From Myxococcus hansupus (GTDB lineage: Bacteria > Myxococcota > Myxococcia > Myxococcales > Myxococcaceae), in the NCBI RefSeq assembly GCF_000280925.3, contig NZ_CP012109.1:8266501-8330500 (forward strand): a stretch of DNA of 64,000 bases. Reading direction: 5' to 3'. Shown piece by piece: positions 43,610 through 52,066 of this stretch. The notes below the pieces were generated by a model. It had not been told where the DNA came from, ran no database searches, and saw only the letters and a program-made list of their open reading frames with translations. Made by a program: the position numbers and the translations under genes. Each line of letters starts with the position of its first letter. Position 1 is the stretch's first letter.

Positions 43610-44424
43610 GGCGTCCCTCCGGGATACAGCTCCACGCGGCGCGCGTCGAGGAAGGCCCGCACCTCCGGGACGGTGGAGTGGAGCATCTCCTGCGGATTGC
43701 CCACCTGCACGATTCTCCGATTGGCCAACATCGCGATGCGGTCTCCCACGGTGAACGCGCTCACCATGTCGTGGGTCACGACGATGGAGGTACAACCGAG
43801 CCGGGTCTTCATCGAGTTGATCAACACGTTGATGGACTGCGTGGTGACGGGGTCCAGGCCCGTGGTGGGCTCATCCCAGAGGATGACCTCCGGCTCCGTG
43901 GCGATGGCCCGCGCCAGCCCCACGCGCTTGCGCATGCCGCCCGACAAGTCGGAGGGCATCAGCCGCTCCGTGTTGGGCAGGTCCACCAGCGCCAGCTTCT
44001 CCGCCACGCGGGCGCGGACCTCGTCCGCGGGCATGTCCGGGAAGTGCTCGCGCAGCGGATACGCCACGTTCTCCCCGACGTTCAGCGAGTCGAAGAGCGC
44101 CGCGCCCTGGAACACCATGGCCACGTGCCGGCGCACCGGCATGAACTGCTCCTCCGAGAAGCGCGTCAGGTCGTGCCCCTGGAAGAGGATGCGGCCGGTG
44201 TCCGGCGTCAGCAGACCGATGAGGCACTTGAGCAGCACGCTCTTGCCCGTGCCCGAGCCGCCCATCACCACCAGCGTCTCGCCGGCGCGCACGTCCAGGT
44301 CCATGTCGTCATAGACGCGCTTGGCGCCGAACGCCTTGGTCAGGTGCTCGAAATAGATGAGCTGCTCACCCGCGCGGGGCCGGAGGAACTGGAACTCGGT
44401 GGCGGACGGAGAGGAGGAGCGCAT
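43606..44424 (-). CDS. ABC transporter ATPase, MlaF type
   Basis: 272 residues. Walker A GGSGTGKSVLLK, signature LSGGMRKRVGLARA, Walker B VILWDEPTTGLDPV and switch His in VVTHDMVSAF are all intact. This is the ATP-hydrolysing subunit of the MlaFEDB-type lipid transporter, driving retrograde or anterograde phospholipid movement. It lies six bases after the permease stop and overlaps the MCE gene. Confidence 0.92.
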   Translation of the reverse strand: MRSSSPSATEFQFLRPRAGEQLIYFEHLTKAFGAKRVYDDMDLDVRAGETLVVMGGSGTGKSVLLKCLIGLLTPDTGRILFQGHDLTRFSEEQFMPVRRHVAMVFQGAALFDSLNVGENVAYPLREHFPDMPADEVRARVAEKLALVDLPNTERLMPSDLSGGMRKRVGLARAIATEPEVILWDEPTTGLDPVTTQSINVLINSMKTRLGCTSIVVTHDMVSAFTVGDRIAMLANRRIVQVGNPQEMLHSTVPEVRAFLDARRVELYPGGTP

Positions 44425-44430
44425 GGCGCG

Positions 44431-45240
44431 TCACAGGCTCAGCGTGAGCTGGGTGATGAAGAAGTCCGCCAGACACACGGAGACCGACGTGGTGGCCACC
44501 GTCTGCGTGGTGGCGCGGCCCACGCCCTCCGTGCCGCCCTCCACGGTGAGGCCCCGGAAGCAGCCCACCAGGCCGATGATGAGCCCGAACACCGCGCCCT
44601 TGAACACGCCCGAGGCGAAGTCCGGCATCAACACCGCGTCCAGCGCACCCTGGAAGAAGAGGTTCAGCGTGATGGCGTACTGGAAGTTCACCACCAGCGC
44701 GCCCGCCACCAGCCCCACCACGTCCGCGAAGACGGTGAGCACCGGCATCACGATGAGGCACGCCAGCACCCGGGGAACCACCAGCTTGCGCAGCGGGTCC
44801 GCGCCCAGCGCGCGAATGGCGTCCACCTGCTCCGTCACCGTCATGGCGCCCAGCTCCGCGGCGATGCCGCTGCCAATGCGCGCGCCCACGGTGAGCGCGG
44901 TGAGCACCGGCGCCAGCTCGCGGAACAGCGTGAGGATGACCACGCGGCCCACGGTGTACTGCACGCCGAAGCGCGACAGGAAGTAGCCGAACTGCAATGA
45001 GATGACGAGCCCCGCGAACATCGCGGTGAGCAGGGCAATGGGCAGCGAGCGCACGCCCAGCGACTCGGTGTGGTACACGAGCCCGCGCCAGTCATAGGGC
45101 GGACGCACCGCGCGGCTGAACACCTGCCCCGTCATGCGGGACAGCGCGCCCAGCGACTCCAGCCGCTCCTTCGCGCGGTCCATCAAGCTCGGGGGCGCGT
45201 GAGGGATGACCGCGTCCAGCTCGGGCTGCCGTGTGGTCAT
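44431..45240 (-). CDS. ABC transporter permease, MlaE type
   Basis: 269 residues, five to six membrane segments after a ~50-residue cytoplasmic N-terminus. Family motifs: AMFAGLVISLQFGYFLSRFG, LTLFRELAPVLTALTVGARI, GAMTVTEQVDAIRALGADPL, then GLVGCFRGLTVEGGTEGVGR. These are the hallmark of MlaE permeases. The start overlaps the upstream lipoprotein stop by four bases. Confidence 0.92.
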   Translation of the reverse strand: MTTRQPELDAVIPHAPPSLMDRAKERLESLGALSRMTGQVFSRAVRPPYDWRGLVYHTESLGVRSLPIALLTAMFAGLVISLQFGYFLSRFGVQYTVGRVVILTLFRELAPVLTALTVGARIGSGIAAELGAMTVTEQVDAIRALGADPLRKLVVPRVLACLIVMPVLTVFADVVGLVAGALVVNFQYAITLNLFFQGALDAVLMPDFASGVFKGAVFGLIIGLVGCFRGLTVEGGTEGVGRATTQTVATTSVSVCLADFFITQLTLSL

Positions 45241-45743
45241 CCGCGGCGCTCCATCTCGAAGCCGGAGAGCAGCCCGTCGAAGTCCGCCATGCGCGCGTCG
45301 GCCGCGGCGCCCGGCGGGGCCACGTAGGTGAAGTCAAACACGCAGTTGTCCTTCTTCAGCACCACCAGCTCCAACTGCACGGGCACGCCGTCCAGCTTCG
45401 CCAGGTAGCGGCTGCGCAGCGCCTCGCGCCCGTTCATGGGCAGGGGAAGCGCGGAGACCTCCTGCCGGTCCGTGAAGCCCGACAGCAGGTGGCGCGTGAG
45501 CACCTGGAGCGACGGGTCATCGTGTCCCGTGCAGGTCGCGTTGACGGAGATGGCGCGGCCAGTGCCCGCCTCGGCGAAGGCGAGGTCGTTGTCCTCCAGC
45601 CACACCCGCTCCCATCGCGAGGGGAGCTCGCCAATGCGGTAGCGCACGGCGGACTTGGTGAGGACGGAATCCTTGAACGTCGTCCGATGGCAGCCCGTCA
45701 GGGGTGCGACCACCAGCAGGCACAGCAACGTCTTCCGCAGCAT
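45237..45743 (-). CDS. Lipoprotein leading the MCE operon
   Basis: 168 residues. Lipobox PLTGC ~19 (MLRKTLLCLLVVAPLTGC). The mature part includes SAVRYRIGELPSRWERVWLE, ISVNATCTGHDDPSLQV and LVVLKKDNCVFDFTYVAPPG, with two cysteines that could form a disulfide. The tail ends DFDGLLSGFEMERRG. No named family. It is the first gene of the operon and overlaps the permease gene by four bases (ATGA), so it likely serves the same lipid transport system, perhaps as outer-membrane partner. The start is ATG 45743; the longer frame adds a charged leader. Confidence 0.7.
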   Translation of the reverse strand: MLRKTLLCLLVVAPLTGCHRTTFKDSVLTKSAVRYRIGELPSRWERVWLEDNDLAFAEAGTGRAISVNATCTGHDDPSLQVLTRHLLSGFTDRQEVSALPLPMNGREALRSRYLAKLDGVPVQLELVVLKKDNCVFDFTYVAPPGAAADARMADFDGLLSGFEMERRG

Positions 45744-46026
45744 GGCACCGTTCTTCGTGGCTCTCTCCCGGCCCTGCGACCGAGTCATGCGTCACAAGTC
45801 GCCCCCCTGCAAGGAATTCCATGCCGTGCGGTAGGGAGCAAACGTCCACTGTCACACCTCTGAATCGCCTCGCCGCGTCACATTCCCGTCGCCGCGCGGC
45901 AACGGCCGTTCGCCGCTGCAGCAACCAATCTTCGCGGGCGCCTTGTCCCAGGCAGTCCCGGCGGAAGCCACGCGGCCCCAACTTTGTCTCGGCGCGCGCC
46001 CCGAACACGAACCCCCGGAGGACCCC
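45744..46026. promoter_or_regulatory. Divergent intergenic region
   Basis: 283 bases between the MCE operon (minus strand) and a small membrane protein gene (plus strand). It must hold both promoters. Open frames crossing it are not convincing. Confidence 0.35.
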
Positions 46027-46419
46027 ATGGACGGCGGACTCGCGATTTTCGGCTTCGGCCTCTTCTTGCTGGGAATCGCCAACCTCTACACACGCCACAG
46101 CTACTGGCTGGCGGTCCCCGTGCTGCTCCTGTCCGTGGTGTCCATGGGACTGGCCTTCAGCGAGTCGAAGCGGCTGCGCGAGGTGTCGCTGGGCATGGGC
46201 ATCGCGCTGCTGGTGCTGACGCTCATCGCCGTGGCCGTTGGCACGCCCTGGTGGCTGCCCATGGCGACCTTCCTCTTCGCGGCGGCATACGGCGTGCTCT
46301 GGGCAGAGTACCGCTTCCCCTTCTTCCAGCACGTGTCACCGGGCGAGGAGCCGCGCCACCACTCGGAGCGGCGCTTCCACGTCCACTGGCCCTGGCACCG
46401 GCGCCGCGTGACGCCGTGA
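46027..46419 (+). CDS. Small four-helix membrane protein
   Basis: 130 residues. Four hydrophobic segments: ~4-20 (LAIFGFGLFLLGIANLY), ~25-42 (WLAVPVLLLSVVSMGLAF), ~52-70 (VSLGMGIALLVLTLIAVAVG) and ~75-92 (LPMATFLFAAAYGVLWAEY). A His/Arg-rich cytoplasmic tail follows (PRHHSERRFHVHWPWHRRR), a possible metal-binding or membrane-surface tail. The ATG at 46027 has GGAGG five bases upstream. No family recognised. It converges with recF, the stops being one base apart. Confidence 0.65.
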   Translation: MDGGLAIFGFGLFLLGIANLYTRHSYWLAVPVLLLSVVSMGLAFSESKRLREVSLGMGIALLVLTLIAVAVGTPWWLPMATFLFAAAYGVLWAEYRFPFFQHVSPGEEPRHHSERRFHVHWPWHRRRVTP

Positions 46420-46420
46420 C

Positions 46421-47563
46421 TCAGGCGGCGGGCGGCGCCGCGTCATCCACGTGCACCGCCACCTGCCCTCCGTGCACGTCCAGCCACAGCGTGTCGTCCG
46501 CCGCCGCGCCACGCACCAACGAGCCGTCCGTGGTGGTGAGCACCGTCTGCGCGCCGCTCCGGGCCAGGTAGCCCATGAGGTACGCGTTGCGCTCGGGGTC
46601 CAGCTCGCTCGACACGTCGTCCAGGAGCAGCAACGGCAGGAAGCCCATGGCGGCCTCCAGGTTCTCGATTTCGGCAATCTTCCAGCCAAGCACCAGCGCC
46701 CGCTGCTGCCCCTGGCTGGCGTAGGCCCGCGCGCTGCGGCCCCCCAGCGTCACCGACACATCGTCCGCATGCGGGCCCACGGAGGTGAAGCCCCGCTCCA
46801 TGTCCCGGCGCAGGCGCCCGGCGAGGCACTCGCGCAGCAGCGCGGCCAGCGCCGCTTCGTCCGCGTTGGCGAAGTCTCCGTCCAGGTGCGCGGGGCGGTA
46901 GCCATACACGGCGGGGTCCACCGTGCGGCCAATGGAGGCGAAGGTCGCCTGCGCGCGCGGCGCCAGCTCCGCCATCAACGAGCGCCGCCGCGAGTAGATG
47001 CGCGCGCCCGCCTTCGCCAGCGTCTCGTCGTAGGCGTCCAGGTACGCCGCGTCCACCGCGTGCCCTTCGCGCAGCAGGCGGTTGCGGTTCTTCAGGGCGC
47101 GCGCGTACTCCCGGCTCTCGCGCAGGAAGGCGGGGTAGCGGTTGAACACCGCCCTGTCCAGGAAGCCGCGCCGCGAGTCGGGCCCGCCCTTCACCACCTC
47201 CAGGTCATCCGGCGTGAAGGCCACCACGGAGACACCGCCGAAGTAGTCCTCCAGGCTGGAGGCCTTCTTCCCGTCCACGAAGGCCTGGCGCGTGCCGCCG
47301 CCCACCTCCACGGAGATTTCGCGCTCGGCGCCCTTGAGGAGGAAGCGGCCCGTCACGCGAGCGCCCTGCGAGCCCCAGCGCACCAGCTCCGACAAGCGGC
47401 CCGCGCGCAGCGGCTTGAGCGTGGCGAGGAAGTAGAGGGCCTCCAGCAGGTTCGTCTTGCCCTGCCCGTTCTGCCCCACCGCGATGGTGGCGTGGGCGCT
47501 GGGCGAAAGCTGGACCTGGGGGAGGTTCCGGAAGTCGTGGACGTGAAGCGCGAGGAGGCGCAC
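46421..47563 (-). CDS. recF: DNA replication and repair protein RecF
   Basis: 380 residues. N-terminus RLLALHVHDFRNL, Walker A GQNGQGKTNLLEAL, a long helical middle, signature ASQGQQRALVLGWKIAE and Walker B LPLLLLDDVSSELDPERN are typical of RecF. It loads RecA at gaps and forks through RecOR. Start codon is GTG with GGAGGGGG upstream. It lies on the same strand as dnaN and gyrB, as in the classical dnaA-dnaN-recF-gyrB order, but separated by unrelated genes. Confidence 0.95.
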   Translation of the reverse strand: MRLLALHVHDFRNLPQVQLSPSAHATIAVGQNGQGKTNLLEALYFLATLKPLRAGRLSELVRWGSQGARVTGRFLLKGAEREISVEVGGGTRQAFVDGKKASSLEDYFGGVSVVAFTPDDLEVVKGGPDSRRGFLDRAVFNRYPAFLRESREYARALKNRNRLLREGHAVDAAYLDAYDETLAKAGARIYSRRRSLMAELAPRAQATFASIGRTVDPAVYGYRPAHLDGDFANADEAALAALLRECLAGRLRRDMERGFTSVGPHADDVSVTLGGRSARAYASQGQQRALVLGWKIAEIENLEAAMGFLPLLLLDDVSSELDPERNAYLMGYLARSGAQTVLTTTDGSLVRGAAADDTLWLDVHGGQVAVHVDDAAPPAA

Positions 47564-47603
47564 GGCCCCCTCCGTATAACCTCTCCGCCTCGCGGTGGGG
47601 GAC

Positions 47604-49586
47604 CTATCTCGCGGGCTGGAGCGGCAGCTCCACCAGGAAGGTGGCGCCCTCGTCGGGCTGGCTGACCACCTGGATGGTGCCGCCCAGGGCCTCCACCAGC
47701 GTGCGTGTCACGTAGAGGCCCAGGCCCATGCCGCCGTAGTGCCGCTCCGACACGGCGCGCTCGAACTTCTGGAAGATGCGCGCGTGCGCTTCCGGGCTGA
47801 TGCCAATGCCCTGGTCCTTCACCCACAGCCGGGCACCCAGCCCACCAAGCGCCACGTCGATGTGGACCGGCGCCCCCGCGCCGTACTTGAGCGCGTTGGA
47901 CAGCAGGTTGGACACCACCTGCTCCAGCCGCAGCCGGTCCCACGCGCCGGTGAAGCCCTCCGTCTGTGTGACGTGCAGCTCGCAGCTCGCGCGGGCGGCC
48001 TCCAGCTCGAAGCGCGCGGCCACCTCGCGCACGAGCGCGGGCAGGTCCACCGGCTCATACTGGATGCGCAGCCGGCCCGTGCTGATGCGGGACACGTCGA
48101 GCAGGCCGTCGACCAGTTCGGACAGGCGCGTCACCTGCCGGCGCATGGCCTCCACCTCGCGGCCATGACGCCGCGCGAGCTCGGACTCCGGATCCGCCAG
48201 CACGGCGCGCGCCATGGACTGGAGCCGCAGCCCCAACGACGTCAGCGGCGTCTTGAGCTCGTGGCTGGCGACGGAGAGGAACTCGTCGCGGGCGCGCACG
48301 GCCTCCTGGAGGTGCTGCTCCACCGTCTTCAACCGGGTGATGTCCAGGAAGGGAATCACCACCACGGACGGGTGGCCGTGCATGGCGGGCAGCATCTCCG
48401 AGGAGATGCTGAGCGAGCACTGCCCCGCGGGCGTGTGCCAATGGACCTCCACGCCTTCCAGCCGCTCGCCCCGGGCCGCGCGCTTGGAGGGGATGTCCTC
48501 CACGCTCAACCGCCGGCCCTCCATGTCCGTCACGTGGAAGTGCTGGGCGTAGGCGGCACGGGGCACGTCCTTGGGAATGTGCCCGCCGTAGAGCCGGTCC
48601 GCCGCGGCGTTGGAGAAGTTGAGGTCGCCGGTGCCCGGGTCCGCCATCACCACCGGGACGGGCATCAGGTCCAGCACGGCCTCCAGCCACTTCTGCTGGT
48701 TCTCCACCGCCTGCCGCGCGAGCACCTGCTCGGTGACGTCGAACGCGAACGTCACCAGGCCGTCCACCAGGTCCCGCTCGTCGCGCAGGGGCTCGAAGAT
48801 GATGTTCCAGAACTTCGTCTCGACGCGCCCGTGGCCCTCGTAGTCGATGGTGACGGGGTACTCCCGCACGACGGCGCGCTCGCCTGTCTCCAGGACGCCG
48901 CGGTGCAGGCTCAAGAGCTCCGGTGACAGGTCCGGAATCGCTTCTTCCTGGGTGCGCCCGTTCAGCTCGCGTCCGCCCATGAGCTTCTGGAGGAGCGGGT
49001 TGGCGAACTCGTAGCGCAGCTCGTAGCCGCGCAGCACGTTGATGGCCACCGGGGCCTGGGTGAAGACCTGGAGCAGGTTGCGGCGCTCGGCTTGCGCCGC
49101 TTCTCGGGCCGCCAGCTCCGCCGTCATGTCCTTGTAGGCCACGGCGATGTGCGTGACGCCGCCGCTGGAGGCGACCAACGGGAAGCCGGTGCAGGAGATG
49201 GCGATGCGCCGGGCCTCGTCGGGCGCGCGCACGTGCTCCAGCTCCTTCACGTCGTACCAGAAGACGGGCGTCTGGACGCGCTCGCCGGACACCGCGCGCA
49301 TGAGCAGCTTGGTGTACCCCAGCTTCACCAGCAGCTCGTCGCGGAAGAGGCTGTACTCGGGGGGCGGCCCCGCGCCGAACATCTCGAGGAAGGCGGGGTT
49401 GGTGAGCAGGCAGTGCCCATCCGCGGTGAAGATGGCGTAGGGCACCGGCGAGTGGGTGAACAGGCTTTCGAGCAGCGCGAGCGAATCCGGCACCGAGGCG
49501 AGTTGTTCGCGCAGGGAACGCGGCTCCGGGGCCACCGTTCCGCTCAAGGGGTCCTGACTCCAGTGCTGCCCGATTCGCGTCGCCAC
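47604..49586 (-). CDS. PAS-domain sensor histidine kinase
   Basis: About 660 residues from GTG 49586. Three PAS domains in order: ~35-150 (SPVPYAIFTADGHCLLTNPA), ~160-285 (QAPVAINVLRGYELRYEFAN) and ~300-420 (LDLMPVPVVMADPGTGDLNF). Then a HisKA domain with DEFLSVASHELKTPLTSLGL (H ~443) and an HATPase domain with VVSNLLSNALKYGAG, VKDQGIGISPEAHARIFQKF and GGMGLGLYVTRTL. No membrane segment, so a soluble sensor, possibly binding a small ligand or sensing redox state. No receiver domain or partner regulator nearby. The start is uncertain; the open frame continues 65 codons upstream with poor sequence, and GTG 49586 has a weak ribosome binding site. Confidence 0.85.
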   Translation of the reverse strand: MATRIGQHWSQDPLSGTVAPEPRSLREQLASVPDSLALLESLFTHSPVPYAIFTADGHCLLTNPAFLEMFGAGPPPEYSLFRDELLVKLGYTKLLMRAVSGERVQTPVFWYDVKELEHVRAPDEARRIAISCTGFPLVASSGGVTHIAVAYKDMTAELAAREAAQAERRNLLQVFTQAPVAINVLRGYELRYEFANPLLQKLMGGRELNGRTQEEAIPDLSPELLSLHRGVLETGERAVVREYPVTIDYEGHGRVETKFWNIIFEPLRDERDLVDGLVTFAFDVTEQVLARQAVENQQKWLEAVLDLMPVPVVMADPGTGDLNFSNAAADRLYGGHIPKDVPRAAYAQHFHVTDMEGRRLSVEDIPSKRAARGERLEGVEVHWHTPAGQCSLSISSEMLPAMHGHPSVVVIPFLDITRLKTVEQHLQEAVRARDEFLSVASHELKTPLTSLGLRLQSMARAVLADPESELARRHGREVEAMRRQVTRLSELVDGLLDVSRISTGRLRIQYEPVDLPALVREVAARFELEAARASCELHVTQTEGFTGAWDRLRLEQVVSNLLSNALKYGAGAPVHIDVALGGLGARLWVKDQGIGISPEAHARIFQKFERAVSERHYGGMGLGLYVTRTLVEALGGTIQVVSQPDEGATFLVELPLQPAR

Positions 49587-49720
49587 GGGCGAGGGCCTAC
49601 CAGAGCCACCGCGAGCTGCCCAGTGCGCCTTCAACAGGCTTCGCCGGCAGACCCACTGGCGCCTCCTGGCACGCACATCCCACTGGAGTGCCGCAGAGCC
49701 CATGCCAGGATGCACGCACC

Positions 49721-50836
49721 ATGGCGGACTCCCTGAAAACCTTCTTCGATGCCCGGCTCGTCGAGCGGCTCGCCGCGTCACTCCACCAGGCCGCCCCGTC
49801 CTTCCCTCGCGCGAACTTCATTCGGGAGGCGGCGAAGGGGCTGGACGGACAGGAGTTGATGGACCGGGCGCGTCATATCGCTGGCGCACTGCACCGTGCC
49901 CTCCCCAGTGATTACCCGGAAGCCGTGGAGGTGCTGCTGCGCTCGCTCGGCGCCCAGGCGAAGCTGACGGAAGGCGGCGCCATGGCGTCGTTCTTCTACC
50001 TGCCGCACACGATGTTCATCGCGGAGCACGGGCTGGCGCTGGCGCACTTCGAGGCGTCCATGCGCGCGCAGCACGCGCTGACCCAACGGTTCACCGCGGA
50101 GTTCTCCATCCGCCCGTACCTGGAGCGACACACCGCGAAGACGCTGGCGCGTTTGCGCGAGTGGACAGAGGACCCGAGCGAGCACGTGCGTCGACTGGTC
50201 TCGGAAGGTACGCGCACGCGCCTGCCGTGGGCATCACGGTTGCGTGAGTTCCAGAAGGACCCCACGCCGGTGCTCGCGCTGCTGGAGCGGCTGAAGGACG
50301 ACCCGGCGCTGTACGTGCGCCGCTCGGTGGCCAACAACCTGAATGACATCGGCAAGGACCACCCCGCCCTGCTGGTCCAGGTGGCGAAGGCGTGGATGCG
50401 GGACGCGCCTCCTGAGCGGAAGTGGCTGGTCCGACACGCGCTGCGCTCGTCCATCAAGCGCGGGGAACCGGCGGCGCTGGAGGTGGTGGGCGCGAAGCCG
50501 CCGTCGGGCATCGAGGCGCGGGTGACGAAGCTGCCGCGCCGCGCGTCGCTGGGGGGAACGGTGGAGGTCCACTTCGAGGTGGCCAACCGTTCGAAGAAGC
50601 CGCAGACGCTGGTGGTGGACCTCGCCGTGCATTTCCAGAAGGCGAATGGCGAGACGCGCCCCAAGGTGTTCAAGGTGCGCGAGCTGACGCTGGGGCCGGG
50701 ACAGGCGGAGGAGGTGTGCAAGCGCGTGTCCTTCGAGCAGCTCACCACGCGCAAGCACTACGCGGGCCCGCACCGCTTCGAGGCGCTGGTGAATGGGCTC
50801 GGATTGCCGCTGGGTGTGGTGGAGGTGGGCAGGTAG
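49721..50836 (+). CDS. AlkC-like DNA alkylation repair protein with C-terminal Ig-like domain
   Basis: 371 residues. N-terminus ADSLKTFFDARLVERLAASL and helical repeats such as WTEDPSEHVRRLVSEGTRTR, then LPWASRLREFQKDPTPVLAL and RRSVANNLNDIGKDHPALLV match HEAT-like AlkC/AlkD DNA glycosylases, which remove 3-methyladenine and related bases. The last ~100 residues (SLGGTVEVHFEVANRSKKPQ, then TLVVDLAVHFQKANGETRPK) form an Ig-like sandwich, as in the longer AlkC subfamily that carries an immunoglobulin-like domain. It is transcribed divergently from the histidine kinase. The ATG at 49721 is the second in frame and starts the conserved sequence. Confidence 0.82.
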   Translation: MADSLKTFFDARLVERLAASLHQAAPSFPRANFIREAAKGLDGQELMDRARHIAGALHRALPSDYPEAVEVLLRSLGAQAKLTEGGAMASFFYLPHTMFIAEHGLALAHFEASMRAQHALTQRFTAEFSIRPYLERHTAKTLARLREWTEDPSEHVRRLVSEGTRTRLPWASRLREFQKDPTPVLALLERLKDDPALYVRRSVANNLNDIGKDHPALLVQVAKAWMRDAPPERKWLVRHALRSSIKRGEPAALEVVGAKPPSGIEARVTKLPRRASLGGTVEVHFEVANRSKKPQTLVVDLAVHFQKANGETRPKVFKVRELTLGPGQAEEVCKRVSFEQLTTRKHYAGPHRFEALVNGLGLPLGVVEVGR

Positions 50837-50950
50837 GCGGTGAGGAAGCGCCATCGTCCCGCGGTGCCGACTCCGTACCTCCCAGGAGGGAGGGCGGCGC
50901 GGCCTCAATAGGCTCTACCGTCGCAGCCATCGCCAATCCTCGGGGGGCGC

Positions 50951-51310
50951 ATGGCAGCGAAGACGCAGACAGGAAGTGGGTGTGTCACCACCATCGTGAC
51001 GGTGGTGTTCATCGGTTGGGTGGTCTCGTTTTGCGGTGGGAACCAAGGCACACGGCCTCCAAGCCCACCACCCCAGGCGGACAAGGCCGCCGTCCCCGCG
51101 CCGCCACCGATAGCGCCGCCGCAAGCGCCAGCCGAGCCCACCCGGCAACGAAGCACCACCACGATACCCGCGAAGTACTCAACGGAATCTCCCACCGAGA
51201 CCACGCCCTCGAGCGGATGCTGCAAGGTGTGCCGCCGCGGGTGTGCCTGTGGAGACACCTGCATCTCCTGCAGCAAGACGTGCCGCCAGCCTCCCGGCTG
51301 CGCCTGCTGA
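50951..51310 (+). CDS. Cys-rich C-terminal small membrane-anchored protein
   Basis: 119 residues. A hydrophobic N-terminal segment (CVTTIVTVVFIGWVVSFC, ~11-28) acts as anchor or uncleaved signal. A Pro/Ala/Thr linker follows. The last ~33 residues hold ten cysteines in SSGCCKVCRRGCACGDTC and ISCSKTCRQPPGCAC. This Cys pattern, with the CGDxCIS and PPGCAC signatures, occurs at the ends of many otherwise different small bacterial proteins; I do not know its function, though metal binding or disulfide knots are likely. It is on the strand opposite the Sit pair that follows. Confidence 0.7.
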   Translation: MAAKTQTGSGCVTTIVTVVFIGWVVSFCGGNQGTRPPSPPPQADKAAVPAPPPIAPPQAPAEPTRQRSTTTIPAKYSTESPTETTPSSGCCKVCRRGCACGDTCISCSKTCRQPPGCAC

Positions 51311-51337
51311 ATGGGCGCCCGGTAGCGGCTCTGAAAG

Positions 51338-52060
51338 TCAACGGACAGGCAACTCCTCAGCCGAGAGCCCTGGCAACCCAAGGCGCTTCACAGCGTCCAC
51401 GAAACGGTCCGTACCGACAATCATCGTCGTGAAGTTGGCGAGCCGGAAGATGTCGACGTCGCTCGGAAGCGAGGCGGCGTCGAGCACGGGCTCTTCCGGC
51501 CTGTCAAAGGCACGCCGCCCACACGTCTCGCACGGCGGGGGCGTGTCGGAAGGGATGCAGTCTCGATGCAACAGGCCATGCGGCTCCAATTGAAGGTCCA
51601 TCAACTCTGGCGGGTCCTTCTTTCGGAATCGAAGTTCCGTCCGGGCGCCCACGAGGCCGTGCACCCCTGTCGCTTGCAACCGCTCCAAGGCATCCCGGCG
51701 CACGAGCAACAACGAAGTGCCCTGCCATGTGAACGGGCCAAACTCACCCGAGGCGGTCCCCATCAACGGGCCGAAAGCCGCGCCCGGTGGCAGCACCGCA
51801 TTCACGGGAGCAAGCGGGCGCACCCGTTCTCGGAGACGCGCGAACTCAGGGTATGGCTCGGGACGGGCCCTTTCGAACTCCGCGCGCTCCGGGAGCTTCG
51901 ACAGGTCTACGCAGGGATAGTGACACCCCCAAGAACTCCATGTCGCGCCGCAGTCGGAGCACGTCACTCCGGGCAGACTCCACTTGTGCACGGCATTGAA
52001 GGCCCCACTGAAAGCGGACGTCGCCGCTTCGTCTTCGCGAAGCCAGAAGAATCGGGTCAT
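51338..52060 (-). CDS. SitI6-like double-CXXCG immunity protein
   Basis: 240 residues. Two CXXCG knuckles: VTCSDCGATW near residue 34 and PCETCGRRAF near 178. Between them is a strand-rich domain (GEFGPFTWQGTSLLLVRRDA). This matches the Myxococcus-specific double-CXXCG family, whose members protect against SitA6-type lipoprotein toxins. The gene lies six bases after the toxin gene, so both are on one transcript and the immunity protein is made by any cell that carries the toxin. AAGGACC precedes the ATG. Cytoplasmic, no signal peptide. Confidence 0.88.
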   Translation of the reverse strand: MTRFFWLREDEAATSAFSGAFNAVHKWSLPGVTCSDCGATWSSWGCHYPCVDLSKLPERAEFERARPEPYPEFARLRERVRPLAPVNAVLPPGAAFGPLMGTASGEFGPFTWQGTSLLLVRRDALERLQATGVHGLVGARTELRFRKKDPPELMDLQLEPHGLLHRDCIPSDTPPPCETCGRRAFDRPEEPVLDAASLPSDVDIFRLANFTTMIVGTDRFVDAVKRLGLPGLSAEELPVR

Positions 52061-52066
52061 GGGTCC

